A stretch of DNA of 64,000 nt from Epiperipatus broadwayi (taxonomy: Eukaryota; Onychophora; Udeonychophora; Euonychophora; Peripatidae), in the NCBI GenBank assembly GCA_028023455.1, contig JAQFVV010012496.1, positions 1,922,001 to 1,986,000 on the forward strand, given 5' to 3'. The position numbers and the translations under genes are program-made. Under the pieces are notes generated by a model. It saw nothing but the letters and a program-made list of their open reading frames with translations. It made no database searches and was not told the origin of the DNA. Positions 35,491 to 45,967 of this stretch are shown piece by piece. Position 1 is the first letter of the stretch. Every line of letters begins with the position of its first letter.

Positions 35491-35901
35491 AAAAATGGCG
35501 GACAAAATAAGAAAGATGAGGAGAAAAGATGAATAAAAAAAAAACTAGATTCAATTTGGGGAGATTAAAAAATTTGGGAAGTTCGTAATTATTTCTAATT
35601 TAACTTTTATTATGACATATTCAGACAATACACACACATATATAGAGAGAACATCAATTTGATTTTCTTTTTTATTATTTTATATTGCTTCAAAAGTATT
35701 TATTTTATTTTTAGAAAATTATTATTAAAATATTTTAATTTTTTTTTTTTTTGCAATAAAAAATGTAAAATAAATATTAAAAAAAAAACATCATTGACGA
35801 ATTATCATAAATTCAAACAAAAGAAAAAAAAATTCCAAATATAAAATTAAACATTAAATTTGTATGATTCATATATATTATTCCAAAATATCATTATATA
35901 T

Positions 35902-36006
35902 GTCAAGCGCTGTTAGCAGAGAGGTCAGCGTAACTGCCTTGCAAGCAAGCTGTCGGTTGCAGACGGTTGTTGCGGGTTCGCCTCCCGGCCGATGCTATGA
36001 CATATG
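35902..36006 (+). repeat. tRNA-derived SINE with 15-bp target-site duplication
   Basis: GTTAGCAGAGAGGTCAGCG is a box A, and GGGTTCGCCTCCC is a box B about 50 nt later. The 105-bp body is flanked by a perfect 15-bp direct repeat (AATATCATTATATAT at 35887-35901 and 36007-36021), so this is a complete short SINE insertion. A related copy lies at 48094-48190. Confidence 0.85.
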
Positions 36007-36021
36007 AATATCATTATATAT

Positions 36022-36485
36022 ATACTGCAAATAATTTATCACTAGGCGTTCACAAACGTCCAATTCCTGGTGTCATTCAGCCAACAGGAACAGGTATTGG
36101 GTGAGAGGGGGTAATATCAATTGCATATTCTCTTAAGGAAATGAAATATAGGATGTTCGCCATACTGTTATAATTAATTCAACTAAATTAGTTATATATA
36201 AAACTGTTATTTGATGCAATTTATTTTACAGAAGTGAGATATGAATCCTCTATGACAGCGGCACTGGAAATATTTCGTGATAGAATGTTTCGTTTGTTTC
36301 TAAAAATACGTTACTAAAATTATAAAAGCAATCAATTTACTCTTCATCTTGATAGAAACTGATGTGTATGTTTAAATGCACATAGATATATATAAACATT
36401 ACAAGCATATAACTGTAAAAACTTATAGATAGAAAAGTAATAACTGAAACACATAGGTTTATTATATACCTTTGTCTATATATGT
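36022..36485. other. No gene recognised
   Basis: AT-rich intronic DNA; nothing else seen. Confidence 0.5.
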
Positions 36486-36592
36486 AATATATAGGGTATA
36501 TGAGCACAGACTTTCACACGACCCACCACTCTCCACACTATCTCATAATACTGATACACTTGAACACATATATGTTGAAAAGATAAATAATC

Positions 36593-36636
36593 ACCAATAT
36601 ACGTATTTCATGCTAAACCAGAAATCATCAGTTGGT
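36593..36636 (-). ncRNA. Hammerhead ribozyme core, family C
   Basis: The minus strand reads ACCAA, CTGATGA, a 15-nt stem II region with one mismatch, GAAA, TACGTAT, A, TTGGT. Stem I (ACCAA/TTGGT) is perfect. Stem III ATACGTAT is self-complementary. Predicted cleavage follows A. Confidence 0.65.
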
Positions 36637-37132
36637 CCAGATTAATCTCTACACATATATGCTATAAGTGCTCAGATATATATTAAGATAGCCAATCCTC
36701 ATACTTTAATGGACAGGTTTCAATCTACTCCACTCTCTAACTTTTCAACCAACCATCCAATTGAAAATCTGATGATGGAACACTCAAAGGCCACCCTGAG
36801 GCCAAGATTTGACCTAAGGTCAATCTGACCCCTCATGTACAGGACATAATCCATTTAATAGTAGAGATGTCTGCCCATTCCTTGTATATGTATTAAATGG
36901 ATTATGTCCTGTACATGAAGGGTCAGATTGACCTTAGGTCAACATGGGTGTGACAAGAATCTCAACCTCAGGGTGTCCTTTGAGCATTCTATCATCAGAT
37001 TTTCAATTGAATGGAGAGTTGAAGAGTTGGTGTGTGGAGTGGATTGAAGCCTGTCCATTAAAGTATGAGGATTAGCTATCTTAATATATATCTGAGCACT
37101 TATAGCATCTATGTATAGAGATGGTAATCTCG

Positions 37133-37176
37133 ACCAATTGATGATTGCTGGTTTAGCATGAAATATGTATATTGGT
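37133..37176 (+). ncRNA. Hammerhead core, family C, C3 mutated
   Basis: ACCAA, TTGATGA, TTGCT/AGCAT stem II, GAAA, TATGTAT, A, TTGGT. C3 is T, which should inactivate it; pairing elsewhere is intact. Confidence 0.55.
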
Positions 37177-37281
37177 GATTATTTATCTTTTCAACATATA
37201 TGTGTTCAAAAGTATCAGTATTATGAGATAGTGTGGAGAGTAGTGGGTTGTGTGAAAGTCTGTGCTCATATACCCTATATA

Positions 37282-38003
37282 TGATAGAAAAGTAGTAAGT
37301 TAAAAATATTGCAGAACTTGAAAAGATTTATTATTTTGAAGTAGAAATTAAAAATTATAGTCTTTAGATTAGAAAAAGATTAATTTCTAAAATGAACAAT
37401 AGACTAATTAATAAGAGTAGAATAAATTGTTAATCAAATGAAACAAATTAAGAAATTCGACGTAGATTCTTTTTTAAGATAAGGACAATCTACAAATAAC
37501 TGATTAATTAAAAAGGCAAAAAGATAGTACTAAGAACATGAAAATGAAGAATCACGTGATCAGATGTGCAGAGGACTAACCAATCATTTGCAGGAATTCA
37601 GAGACAATGAACTGCCTTTGGTACTAAGCAAAAGAGAAAGAAATACACTGAATCCTTAGGGCTTCATCTGTGCACATGGACATATGTTAGCAGATTGTCT
37701 CCCATAGCACAGTGACTTCAAGTGTGGAGAACAGTTAGATAGGATGCTTAAAGGTCGTATTGATCTTAACTATTATTTGCATATGCATTATGTTAATGAT
37801 TATATATATGGAAATAATTAAATGCTACTAAGGATCTTAAAAAAAGAATTACTTAAATATTAATTGTTAGTATTGATTTGTACTCGTGGGAGGTATACTC
37901 TTAAATCATCTAGACATAGCAGATACAATATCATTTTCCATCATGATGAATAACATTTTTTTTTTAAAAAATATTTTATTATTTTCCCATAAAAAATATT
38001 TTA
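37282..38003. other. No gene recognised
   Basis: A stretch of more mixed composition (37540-37760) has no long frame. Nothing supportable. Confidence 0.4.
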
Positions 38004-38339
38004 TTTTAGTGACATTTACAACTTACTTCATTTCAGCCTCATATTTTTTTCAATGATAATGGCAATATTTTGTTGTTTTCACTATATATTCTGATTTTGT
38101 ATCTTTCTTGTTAATTCCATAGATGTTTCTTTTTACTTTACTATAAGATTTTTAGCCTCCATGCTGTAAAACATGTGTATATATTGTGTAAGTCTTATAG
38201 TAAAGTAAGAAGAAACATCTATGGAATTAACAAGAAAGATACAAAATCAGAATATATAGTGAAAACAACAAAATATTGCCATTATCATTGAAAAAAATAT
38301 GAGGCTGAAATGAAGTAAATTGTAAATGTCACTAAAATA
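38004..38339. repeat. Near-perfect inverted repeat (about 148-bp arms)
   Basis: Arms 38004-38150 and 38191-38339 are almost exact reverse complements (for example TAAAGTAAGAAGAAACATC), with a 40-bp loop. The low divergence suggests a recent event. No protein content. Confidence 0.85.
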
Positions 38340-39346
38340 GATAACAAATAAATGTACAACTTTGAATTTAAATTGGATATTATAAAGTTTGTAAGAGATC
38401 TAGAAAAACATAATATATGAGCTGGATAGATCCATTAAAAAACTTTGCAGGAGTTTACATGAAGGAAATAAGCTGTGTATCAGAAACTACAGCCTTGTGT
38501 AGTTGTTGAAGTGATAGAGTGGCACAGTCCCAAAATTGAAATCCTTGAAACATCACCCATCTCTGTCACTTTTTATGATTTCCAAGCAATATTACCAAAT
38601 TCACCACTTCCTTTATTTTGCTATAATATCTTATATAAATGCAGTTTATCCACTACTTTGAACACTTTTTAGAAAAACCCTTTTATTGTACCTATATGTA
38701 TGCACAATCTTACATTTCGACTGTCCTGCAGTCTTCTTCAGAGCCACTTTTATTTTAATTTTTTTGTTTTTAAAAAATTGTGTATATATATATATTGTAA
38801 CGGTATACAATATGCCGTTACATTAATTTAAAATTAAAATAAAAACTTAAGTTCGTAAATAAAAACTAAAAGCTAAAAATTAAAAAGTTGTTAAACGTAT
38901 ATACATTCGCACAGATGCAAAACTTTAAAAGTATTTTTTTTTAAATAAAAAAAAAGTATTTGAACGTATTTTTTTTTATAAAAAAAAGTTAAAGATCTAA
39001 ATATAAAATATTTTTAGTAAAAAGTAACATAAATAAAAAAGATTCCTATGTAATCTCAGTAAATGGAAGTGATTGTGTTATTAATTATCGAAAAGCAAAC
39101 TAGCCCTTGGAGCTCTTATATAAAAAGTCAGATGAAAGATATAGATAAGAGAACAAAAAAATTAAATGTCCAATAGAAGCAACAACCAATGCTCGGACAT
39201 CCGGACGATTGCTGTAAAAGGAAAAAATATTCAAATTAAAACAGTTACAGCTTGATTTCTTTTGAGATGGGTGATAAGACGCATTTTTCACCCTCTCTCT
39301 TATTTCAAATGAAATGACTGATGAATTATGAACGGTACTATTGCAG

Positions 39347-39476
39347 ACCCTGAATCATATGGGTTCTGCAATAAAATAGCACCAGGATTGAACCAGCTAA
39401 GGCCACCTCCAGAACAAACTAGTCTTTCAATAAAGACTTCATGGGAATTAGCACCAGGAACTGGGACTCTTCTACT
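39347..39476 (+). pseudogene. Exon-like island in duplication unit 1
   Basis: Bounded by TACTATTGCAG before 39347 and a GTAAGA donor at 39477. It is open on the plus strand for 42 codons (PESYGFCNKIAPGLNQLRPP, then SIKTSWELAPGTG). Composition is clearly richer in G+C than the flanks. The minus strand is also open (57 codons to a stop at 39300, SGGGLSWFNPGAILLQNPY) behind a good TTACAG acceptor, so strand is uncertain. I do not recognise the protein. Confidence 0.4.
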
Positions 39477-40029
39477 GTAAGATATGAATTGTAAAATTTA
39501 AAAGTAATTAAAAACTTTCATCAAGATTTGACAAGCTTTTAATAATCAACAAAACCTAATTTTTAAAATGAACTTTTATCTGACTTTTAAGATTTCAAAA
39601 TCAATTAAAAGTGTTTAATTTTATACATTTGAGTTTGCTAATTTAATCATTTCCATTTTTTTTTTTCATTAATATTTATTGTCTAAATTATATAAATGTT
39701 AAATTTAAGTCGGGCATGAATGGCTTCGTATATTGGTAAAGTTATATTAATTAATTAAGGGAGGGTTAATCTTAGGTTATTTGTTTCATAGTTAAATTGG
39801 GTTAATTGATTGGATTTATTGGTGTAATTAGTAAATGTAGCATCAGATCCACTATGTGCAGGATCATATACGCTGCACTTGGGCAAAATAAGTCCCATTT
39901 CTCACTGATCATCAGAAGCAGATGGTATTCCCTGCTCCTTGGATCACTCCTTTAGCCTATGGAATGGGATAGTAAGACAGAAAATGCAGTCCCTCCCTAT
40001 GGAGTTTTTTTTATTGTTCTTCTCGCCAG

Positions 40030-40195
40030 ACAGATGTACCATTCCTGTACTGGATGAAAGACAATGTCTTCTATAACCATGCTGTTCAGACATGCATTCT
40101 TCACAGTATGGTATTGTGTCGTCGTATTCATGCTGCATTGAATACATCGATATATCAGATAGATTGGCATTAGTTTGAATGCGAACCTTTGGCCT
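40030..40195. other. Second exon-like island in unit 1 (copy at about 42373-42538)
   Basis: Preceded on the plus strand by a strong pyrimidine tract and TCTCGCCAG (40021-40029). The plus frame TDVPFLYWMKDNVFYNHAV runs 44 codons. The minus strand is open for about 80 codons (40195-39944), including YDDTIPYCEECMSEQHGYRR. Both readings are conserved in unit 2, because DNA identity is high there. Strand and product unresolved. Confidence 0.3.
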
Positions 40196-41688
40196 AATAT
40201 TAAATAAGGGATAGAATATTTTCTTTTCAAATGCAATCTATATAGTTTATTCATACTCGACACTCTAATAAAATATTATTAAATTCATCTGTGCAGATTG
40301 TTTAAAATAAAAATTTAAATTCAAAAATTAATAATCAATCTAAAATAATAAATTTTATTTATATGTACATTAATAAATGTTTGTGTGTAATTACTGGCAG
40401 TGTCTTATTTCATTTTTTTTTAAATATTAATATACTTCTTTTAAATAAGTTTTATATTAAATCTCTGCGTCTCCATAAACTAGTGGCATTGGCTGATGGT
40501 TGGAATAAAATACATATGTAAAAGTTAGATTGGTTCCAATAGCCTGGTGGCACCTTATATGGCAGATACAGTAAGATCTCCGATCTTTCCCGACTGTTAT
40601 AATTTGTTCCCAACATGGGGTGATGTTTAATAAACCACGAGTACCCTGAGAATTTCAAAAATAAATCATGTCAGTAACATTTTTTTCTGAAATGAGTATA
40701 TATTTTTTTATATTAATGTAAAGTTATAGTTTGAATTTTGTGTAAAAAGTACTGCCAGTAAGAAAAATTGCGCATATGTAAAAATAAATGTGATGAATAA
40801 AAACGTAATAGTTAATATAAATAACTTTAAAAAAAGTCTTATTTAAAATCAAACCATTTAACTTGCCTAAGTAATAATTAAAAGTAGGAGGATAAAAACT
40901 TGGGAGGGGGCAAAAATTTAGCTGGTAGTAAGGAATCAACAGTCAACAATTTTTTTATCATTACATTTGTGTGTAATTTACTAACCAAAGTTTTGACTTT
41001 TTAAAAAAGTTTAGTATATAATTAATTTGTGTACTGTAATTACTAACACCAAGTAAATTCTTTTTTTTAATGTTTTTGTTTTTGAGGAAGTTCACTGATA
41101 TGTAACGGTATATGCCATTACATTAATTTAAAATTAAAATAAAAACTTAAGTTCGTAAATAAAAACTAAAAGCTAAAAATTAAAGTTGTTAAACATATAT
41201 ATACATTCACACAGATGCAAAACTTTAAAAGTATTTTTTTTTAAATTAAGAAAAAAGTATTTGAACGTATTTTTTTTTTATAAAAAAAGATAAAGATCTA
41301 AATATAAAATATTTTTAGTAAAAAGTAACATAAATGAAAAAGATTCCAATGTAATCTCAGTAAATAGAAGTGATTGTGTTATTAATTATCGAAAAGCAAA
41401 CTAGCCCTTGGGGCTCTTATATAAAAAAGTCAGATGAAAGATATAGATAAGAGAACAAAAAAATTAGATGTCCAATAGAAGCAGCGACCAATGCTCGGAC
41501 CTTAATGAAAATTTGGAACAGGAAACCATGTTCAGTGAATCCAGACAATTGGTATAAAAGAAAAAAAATATTCAAATTAAAACAGTTACAGCTTGATTTT
41601 TTTGAGATGGGTGATAAGACGCACTTGTCACCCTCTCTCACTTATTTCAAATGAAATGACTGATGAATTATGAATGGTACTATTGCAG

Positions 41689-41821
41689 ACCCTGAATCAT
41701 ATGAGTTCTGCAATAAAATAGTATCAAGATTGAACCAGTTAAGGCCACCTCCAGAACAATAGACCAATCTTCCAATAAAGACTTCGCAGGAATTAGCACC
41801 AGGAACCAGGACTCTTCTACT
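41689..41821 (+). pseudogene. Exon-like island in duplication unit 2, with stop
   Basis: Same splice-like borders as unit 1 (TATTGCAG and GTAAGA), but a 3-bp insertion brings an in-frame TAG at 41760-41762 on the plus strand. If plus is the coding strand, this copy is broken. Confidence 0.4.
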
Positions 41822-42903
41822 GTAAGATATGAACTGTAAAATTTAAAAGTAATTAAGAACTTTCATCAAGATTTGACAAGCTTTTAATAATCAACTAAAC
41901 CTAATTTTTAAAACGAACTTTTATCTGACTTTTAAGATTTCAAAATCAATTAAAAGTGTTTAATTTTATATATTTGAGTTTGCTAATTTAATCATTTCCA
42001 ATTTTTTTTCATTAATATTTATTGACTAAATTATATAAATGTTAAATTTAAGTCGGGCATGAATGGCTTCATATATTTGTAAAGTTATATTAATTAATTA
42101 AGGGAGGGTTAATCTTAGGTTATTTGTTTCATAGTTGAATTTGGTTAATTGATTGGATATATTGGTGTAATTAGTAAATGTAGCATCAGATCCACTATGT
42201 GCAGGATCATATATGCTGCACTTGGACAAAATAAGTCCCATTTCTCACTGATCATCAGAAGCAGATGGTATTCCCTGCTCCTTGGATCACTCCTTTAGCC
42301 TATGGAATGGGATAGTAAGACAGAAAATGCAGTCCCTCCCTATGGAGTTTTTTTTATTGTTCTTCTCACCAGACAGATGTACCATTCCTGTATTGGATGA
42401 AAGACAATGTCTTCTATAACCATGCTGTTCAGACATGCATTCTTCACAGTATGGTATTGTGTCGTCGTATTCATGCTGCATTGAATACATCAATATATCA
42501 GATAGATTGGCATTAGTTTGAATGCGAACCTTTGGCCTAATATTAAATAAGGGATAGAATATTTTCTTTTCAAATGCAATCTATGTAGTTTATTCATACT
42601 CGACACTCTAATAAAATATTATTAAATTCATCTGTGCAGATTGTTTAAAATAAAAATTTAAAAATTAATAACCAATCTAAAATAATAAATTTTATCCCTC
42701 AATTTTATTTATATGTGTGTTAATTACTGTCAGTGGCTTATTTAATTATTCTTAAAAATATTAATATACTTCTTTTAAGCAAGTTTTATATTAAATCTCT
42801 GCATCTCCATGAACTAGTGTCATGGATTGACGGTCGGAATAAAATACATATGTAAAAGTTAGATTTTAACAGCGCATATCTGCCTACTTTATAAATTTTC
42901 CAG

Positions 42904-42941
42904 GTTCCAATAATCTGGTGGTGCCCTGCATGGCAGATACA
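42904..42941 (+). other. Small exon-like island in unit 2
   Basis: ATAAATTTTCCAG before 42904 and GTAAGA after 42941 frame 38 bases (SNNLVVPCMADT). In unit 1 the corresponding acceptor tract is deleted near 40528. It could be chance. Confidence 0.2.
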
Positions 42942-42960
42942 GTAAGACTTCTGATCTTCC

Positions 42961-43000
42961 CCATCATTATATATATATATATAATGATGTAATAAAACAT
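42961..43000. repeat. AT-rich hairpin at duplication edge
   Basis: ATCATTATATATAT and its complement lie at the point where the second unit ends. Confidence 0.5.
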
Positions 43001-43197
43001 TTATTGGTATGTGATATTAGTATAAAATCTCTCATTAGCCTTCACTAAGATAATGCTTTTTGTAAAAAGTTAATTACAGGCACAACAACTATTCTGCTTT
43101 CTATTTTATCTTTTTCAATGATCAATAAATTTTACTAGTGCAGGGCAGATTGTAGTTCTATTAGAAGGTAATCACCTGTCCTCATTAGCACTGTATT

Positions 43198-43384
43198 ATA
43201 ATATTAAATAACGATGTTAAATGCAATGATATTCCTGCTTCAGCCATAAGATAAAATGCTTAAGATTGGTCTATATATGCCTTTAGGTGTGAAACTAAGA
43301 ATGTCATTTTTATTTTCTCAAAAACTTTATCTTATGGCTGGGATGAAAATATCGTTGCATTTAACATCATTGTTTAATATTACA
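43198..43384. repeat. Inverted repeat, MITE-like
   Basis: Arms 43198-43255 and 43325-43384 share CGATGTTAAATGCAATGAT and CAGCCATAAGATAAA with their complements. Confidence 0.7.
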
Positions 43385-43712
43385 CAGAGGCTAAACTTTC
43401 CATACAGTAGTGCCACTCAGTGAAAACCAGAGTAATCAATGGATGCAGGAAAGTTTTTGTATAAAATTTCTATCTAGTGCCTACTCATCCAATATCCTCA
43501 GACTAGCTTGTGGCTTTTATCAGTGAAGGATCATGGATCTGAAAGCACTGCAGCCAGATTGTAGGATCTAATGCAACTAGATAGGGATTTTATGCATCTA
43601 TTGAATATTCTGGCTTGCACTGAGTGGCACTACTGTATGAAAAATTTAGTCTCTGTATAAACAGCTTGTGTAAGCATAAATAATGGTGATCATGTGATGT
43701 TTATTGGGTAGT
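43385..43712 (-). repeat. Family A repeat with deleted ribozyme, plus inverted end
   Basis: Minus-strand copy 43385-43600 with part of the hammerhead lost between ACTAG and CTTGTGGC, then a plus-strand terminus (43600-43712) ending CATGTGATG. Confidence 0.7.
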
Positions 43713-43733
43713 TATGATGTATGCCCCATGTAG

Positions 43734-43976
43734 CCACAAGAGGCGCTATTTCTGTGTCAACCACAGAAATATTCAGAGTAGGGGCCAAAAGCAGATGACA
43801 CAAAGTTCCAGCCGCTAGATGGCACTGTTCACCATGCTTACACACAGTAACCTTATGCTAAGTAGCTGCCAGCACTACTGCCCGCTTGGTGGCGCTGATA
43901 GCCATACATAAACACATATAACTTACATTGTCTGCTAAAAGCAACTACCAGCAATCTAGCTCACTAGGTGGCGCTG
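43734..43976 (+). promoter_or_regulatory. Cluster of four CTCF-like motifs, 70-79 bp apart
   Basis: CCACAAGAGGCGCTA (43734), CCGCTAGATGGCACTG (43812), CCCGCTTGGTGGCGCTG (43881) and CTCACTAGGTGGCGCTG (43960) all fit the CCNNNAGRKGGCRS type of consensus, the first with one base missing. All are on the plus strand. The spacing suggests a degenerate tandem repeat. The last motif ends about 125 bp before the terminal ligand exon. Binding is inferred from motif shape only. Confidence 0.45.
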
Positions 43977-44099
43977 TTTCTCCACTAGTGAGAAAGGGTG
44001 ATTATCTTCCTATAGAATTAATAGGATATAAAGGGAATAATTAATTTTTTTATTGCACATATATAATTTATTCATATATTTCTTCCTTTGTGTTTTTAG

Positions 44100-44232
44100 G
44101 TACAAATCGAAGTGTCTAATAAAAAGAAGTTATGTTATGGCCTTCATTCGGAGACCCGATGAAGAGAACTATGACTGGGACTGGATTCATATACCAACAA
44201 GCTGTAACTGCGCCATCACGCCTAAACTCTAA
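44100..44232 (+). CDS. Neurotrophin/Spatzle-type cystine-knot ligand, terminal exon
   Basis: This is the last coding exon of the ligand gene that begins at 4990. A pyrimidine-rich tract and ttttag acceptor end at 44099. The first base G completes the AT left at 5228, giving M80. The exon then reads YKSKC, a SYVMAF block, an acidic RRPDEENYDWD loop, WIHIPTSCNCAI and a TAA stop at 44230-44232. It supplies knot cysteines 85, 115 and 117. The closing C-x-C after a W-x-I-x-I strand is the hallmark end of the neurotrophin/Spatzle domain. IPTSCNC resembles Spatzle C-termini, while CEGI in the previous exon resembles the neurotrophin CRGI block, so placement between the two branches is open. Joined length from the first visible codon is 123 residues. 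The 38.9-kb intron is filled with mobile DNA, yet the exon is undamaged, which suggests a live gene. Confidence 0.9.
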
Positions 44233-44430
44233 CTTCTGTTTATGGGAATAAAGAAACTCGAGATATATTCGTACAGAGTGAAGGAAATAACAAATATGGA
44301 AATTCTCCTTCAGTTGGACAATTCTTAATTTTATTCTTTTGTCTTGAACAATGCAGAGAAATAGTTTTATGCAAAATTAAATTAGAAACAAATTAATCTT
44401 ACCGAATGTTTATGTTAAAAATAAAATGCT
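44233..44430 (+). other. Probable 3' UTR of the ligand gene
   Basis: Non-coding sequence follows the TAA. AATAAA hexamers occur at 44247-44252, which is probably too close to the stop to be the main signal, and at 44420-44425. The true cleavage site cannot be set from the sequence alone. Confidence 0.5.
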
Positions 44431-44754
44431 TTGTAAAATTAAAAATACCATACAGTTAACTTACAAATGATGTCTCCCTTTTGATTTCTGAACTCAGTAT
44501 AAAACAATAATTGGGCCTTAAATTTTTTCTTCTTACAACATTGAGTCACAATATACAGATATCACTAAATGAATTAAATTAACATAAAGCAGTCCTAAAT
44601 TCAAACACGATACCAAGAAAACTTTAATAATAACAGTATTTATATCAAGTTATTCTATCGCAGACATAAAGAAATTAAGAAATGTAATTGGAAATAAGAG
44701 AACAAATTTTCTCCCAAAATTTAATTGATTCTTTTAGCCTATTCATTCAATGTA
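44431..44754. other. No gene recognised
   Basis: AT-rich DNA downstream of the probable 3' UTR. Confidence 0.5.
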
Positions 44755-45165
44755 CTGAATGTTTTTATATAAGTAAGAAGAAGGTTTGAACTTAGGGTAT
44801 ATCAGTCTACATTTATTCTCCACTCCATCTCAAACAACACCATGATCACATACATGCACAAAAGATAGATAGCTGAATAGTTAGAAGAATGAAAAGATTG
44901 AAGCCTTTCCGTTAAAGTTTAAGGAATTGCTATCTTAATATAAGTCAAGCACTGATTGTATACATGTGTGTGTGAGATTGATATCTGGCCCAACTGATGA
45001 GTCTGGCCCAACTGATGAGTGGTGGTTTGCATGAAATATTTATTGGGGGTCATCTATTTTCGCATGTATGTGGCCATGTGTATTGGTTGTTTGAAATGGA
45101 GCGGAGGATGAATATAGAGTGAAAAATCCTAAGTTCAAATCCCTTCACTTATTGATACTTTTAGT
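44755..45165. repeat. Family C repeat with hammerhead core
   Basis: A short minus-strand piece (44755-44880) is followed by a plus-strand copy (44880-45165). TCTGGCCCAACTGATGAG is duplicated in tandem at 44984-45001 and 45002-45019. The 3' end has AAGTTCAAATCCC, a box-B-like motif. Confidence 0.7.
45007..45047 (+). ncRNA. Hammerhead core, family C, compensated stem I
   Basis: CCCAA, CTGATGA, GTGGTGGTTTGCAT, GAAA, TATTT, A, TTGGG. Stem I is CCCAA/TTGGG where other C copies have ACCAA/TTGGT: both strands changed together. Stem II is reduced to two or three pairs and stem III is weak. Confidence 0.5.
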
Positions 45166-45221
45166 TATATTATTTTGTTAATAAAATAATAATTCCTCAC
45201 TACCATTAAGTATTCAATCTG

Positions 45222-45224
45222 TAC

Positions 45225-45266
<42 letters not shown>

Positions 45267-45286
45267 GTACAGATCATGTAAATAAC

Positions 45287-45324
<38 letters not shown>

Positions 45325-45340
45325 GTTATTTACATGATAG
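45222..45340. repeat. Two (AT)n-cored hairpins back to back
   Basis: CTGTACACAAATATATAT folds onto ATATTTGTGTACAG, and directly after it ATGTAAATAACATTATAT folds onto ATAATGTTATTTACAT. Each has an (AT)n loop region. Confidence 0.9.
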
Positions 45341-45800
45341 TGTTTTCCTATAAAAGCAGAAAGTTAGGAATTGGAGTTGAGTAGATTACTATTACTATAT
45401 AATCATGATAAAATTATCTGTCCTTCTAAATGTTTTTTTTATATCATTGTGGCAGTTCTTCTATATATTTTTGTATTATTTTACTTTAATCCTATTTGTT
45501 CCATCTACCATTTACTTATATTTTATTATATTCTTGTTATAATAAATTATTCCAGTGTATAAGTTGGCAATGCTTTGATTTTGTTGAACACTTTTGAAGT
45601 AAATTTATTTTTTCTAAATAAAAAGAAATGTGATTCAATTTTTATGTATTTATTTATTTACTTTACCTTTTTTTTAAAAAAATGTATGGTAACTATTTTC
45701 CCAGCTATTTTTTATAATAAATTTATTGTACTAATGTAAAAATACTTTATAACTTTTCATTTGTTATATTTAACATATATATAATCACAATTACATCAAA

Positions 45801-45967
45801 TTCACAACTCAACCAGATTAGCCAAGAAAATAAACGCTTAACCACTACTAATGGTTTCACTGCTACAAACAGACTTTGTGTAAAAAACTGAAGTCTGCTC
45901 GTAGCAGTGAAACCACTGGTAGGGTTTTAGAGTTTATTTTCTTGGCTAGTCCGGTTGAGTTGTGAAT
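45801..45967. repeat. Inverted repeat (about 70-bp arms)
   Basis: TTCACAACTCAACC and GCCAAGAAAATAAACGCTTA at 45801-45867 are mirrored at 45891-45967. MITE-like, no coding content. Confidence 0.8.

Larger units (their letters stand above)
36488..37281. repeat. Family C giant palindrome (about 390-bp arms)
   Basis: Near-perfect inverted arms from ATATAGGGTATA on the left to its complement on the right, closing around a roughly 30-bp loop near 36875-36900. Each arm holds a family C copy with a hammerhead region (36593-36636 minus, 37133-37176 plus) and the phrase GACCTTAGGTCAA. Confidence 0.85.
38796..42960. repeat. 2.3-kb tandem duplication, about 1.8 copies
   Basis: Unit 1 begins near 38796 at TTGTAACGGTATAC and unit 2 near 41100 at TGTAACGGTATATGCC. 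The offset between matching bases is 2301 bp early and 2343 bp later, because unit 2 carries about 41 extra bases at 41500-41540. Identity is high (differences every 20-40 bp). Unit 2 stops near 42960, so the last ~430 bp of unit 1 are not repeated. Confidence 0.88.
5229..44099 (+). other. Giant intron (38.9 kb) of the ligand gene
   Basis: The intron is inferred from the GTGAGT donor at 5229, the TTTTAG acceptor at 44098-44099, matching phase, and the continuous cystine-knot fold across the junction. It contains most of the mobile elements annotated here. No intact host gene was recognised inside it, apart from exon-like islands in the 38.8-42.9 kb duplication. Confidence 0.85.
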
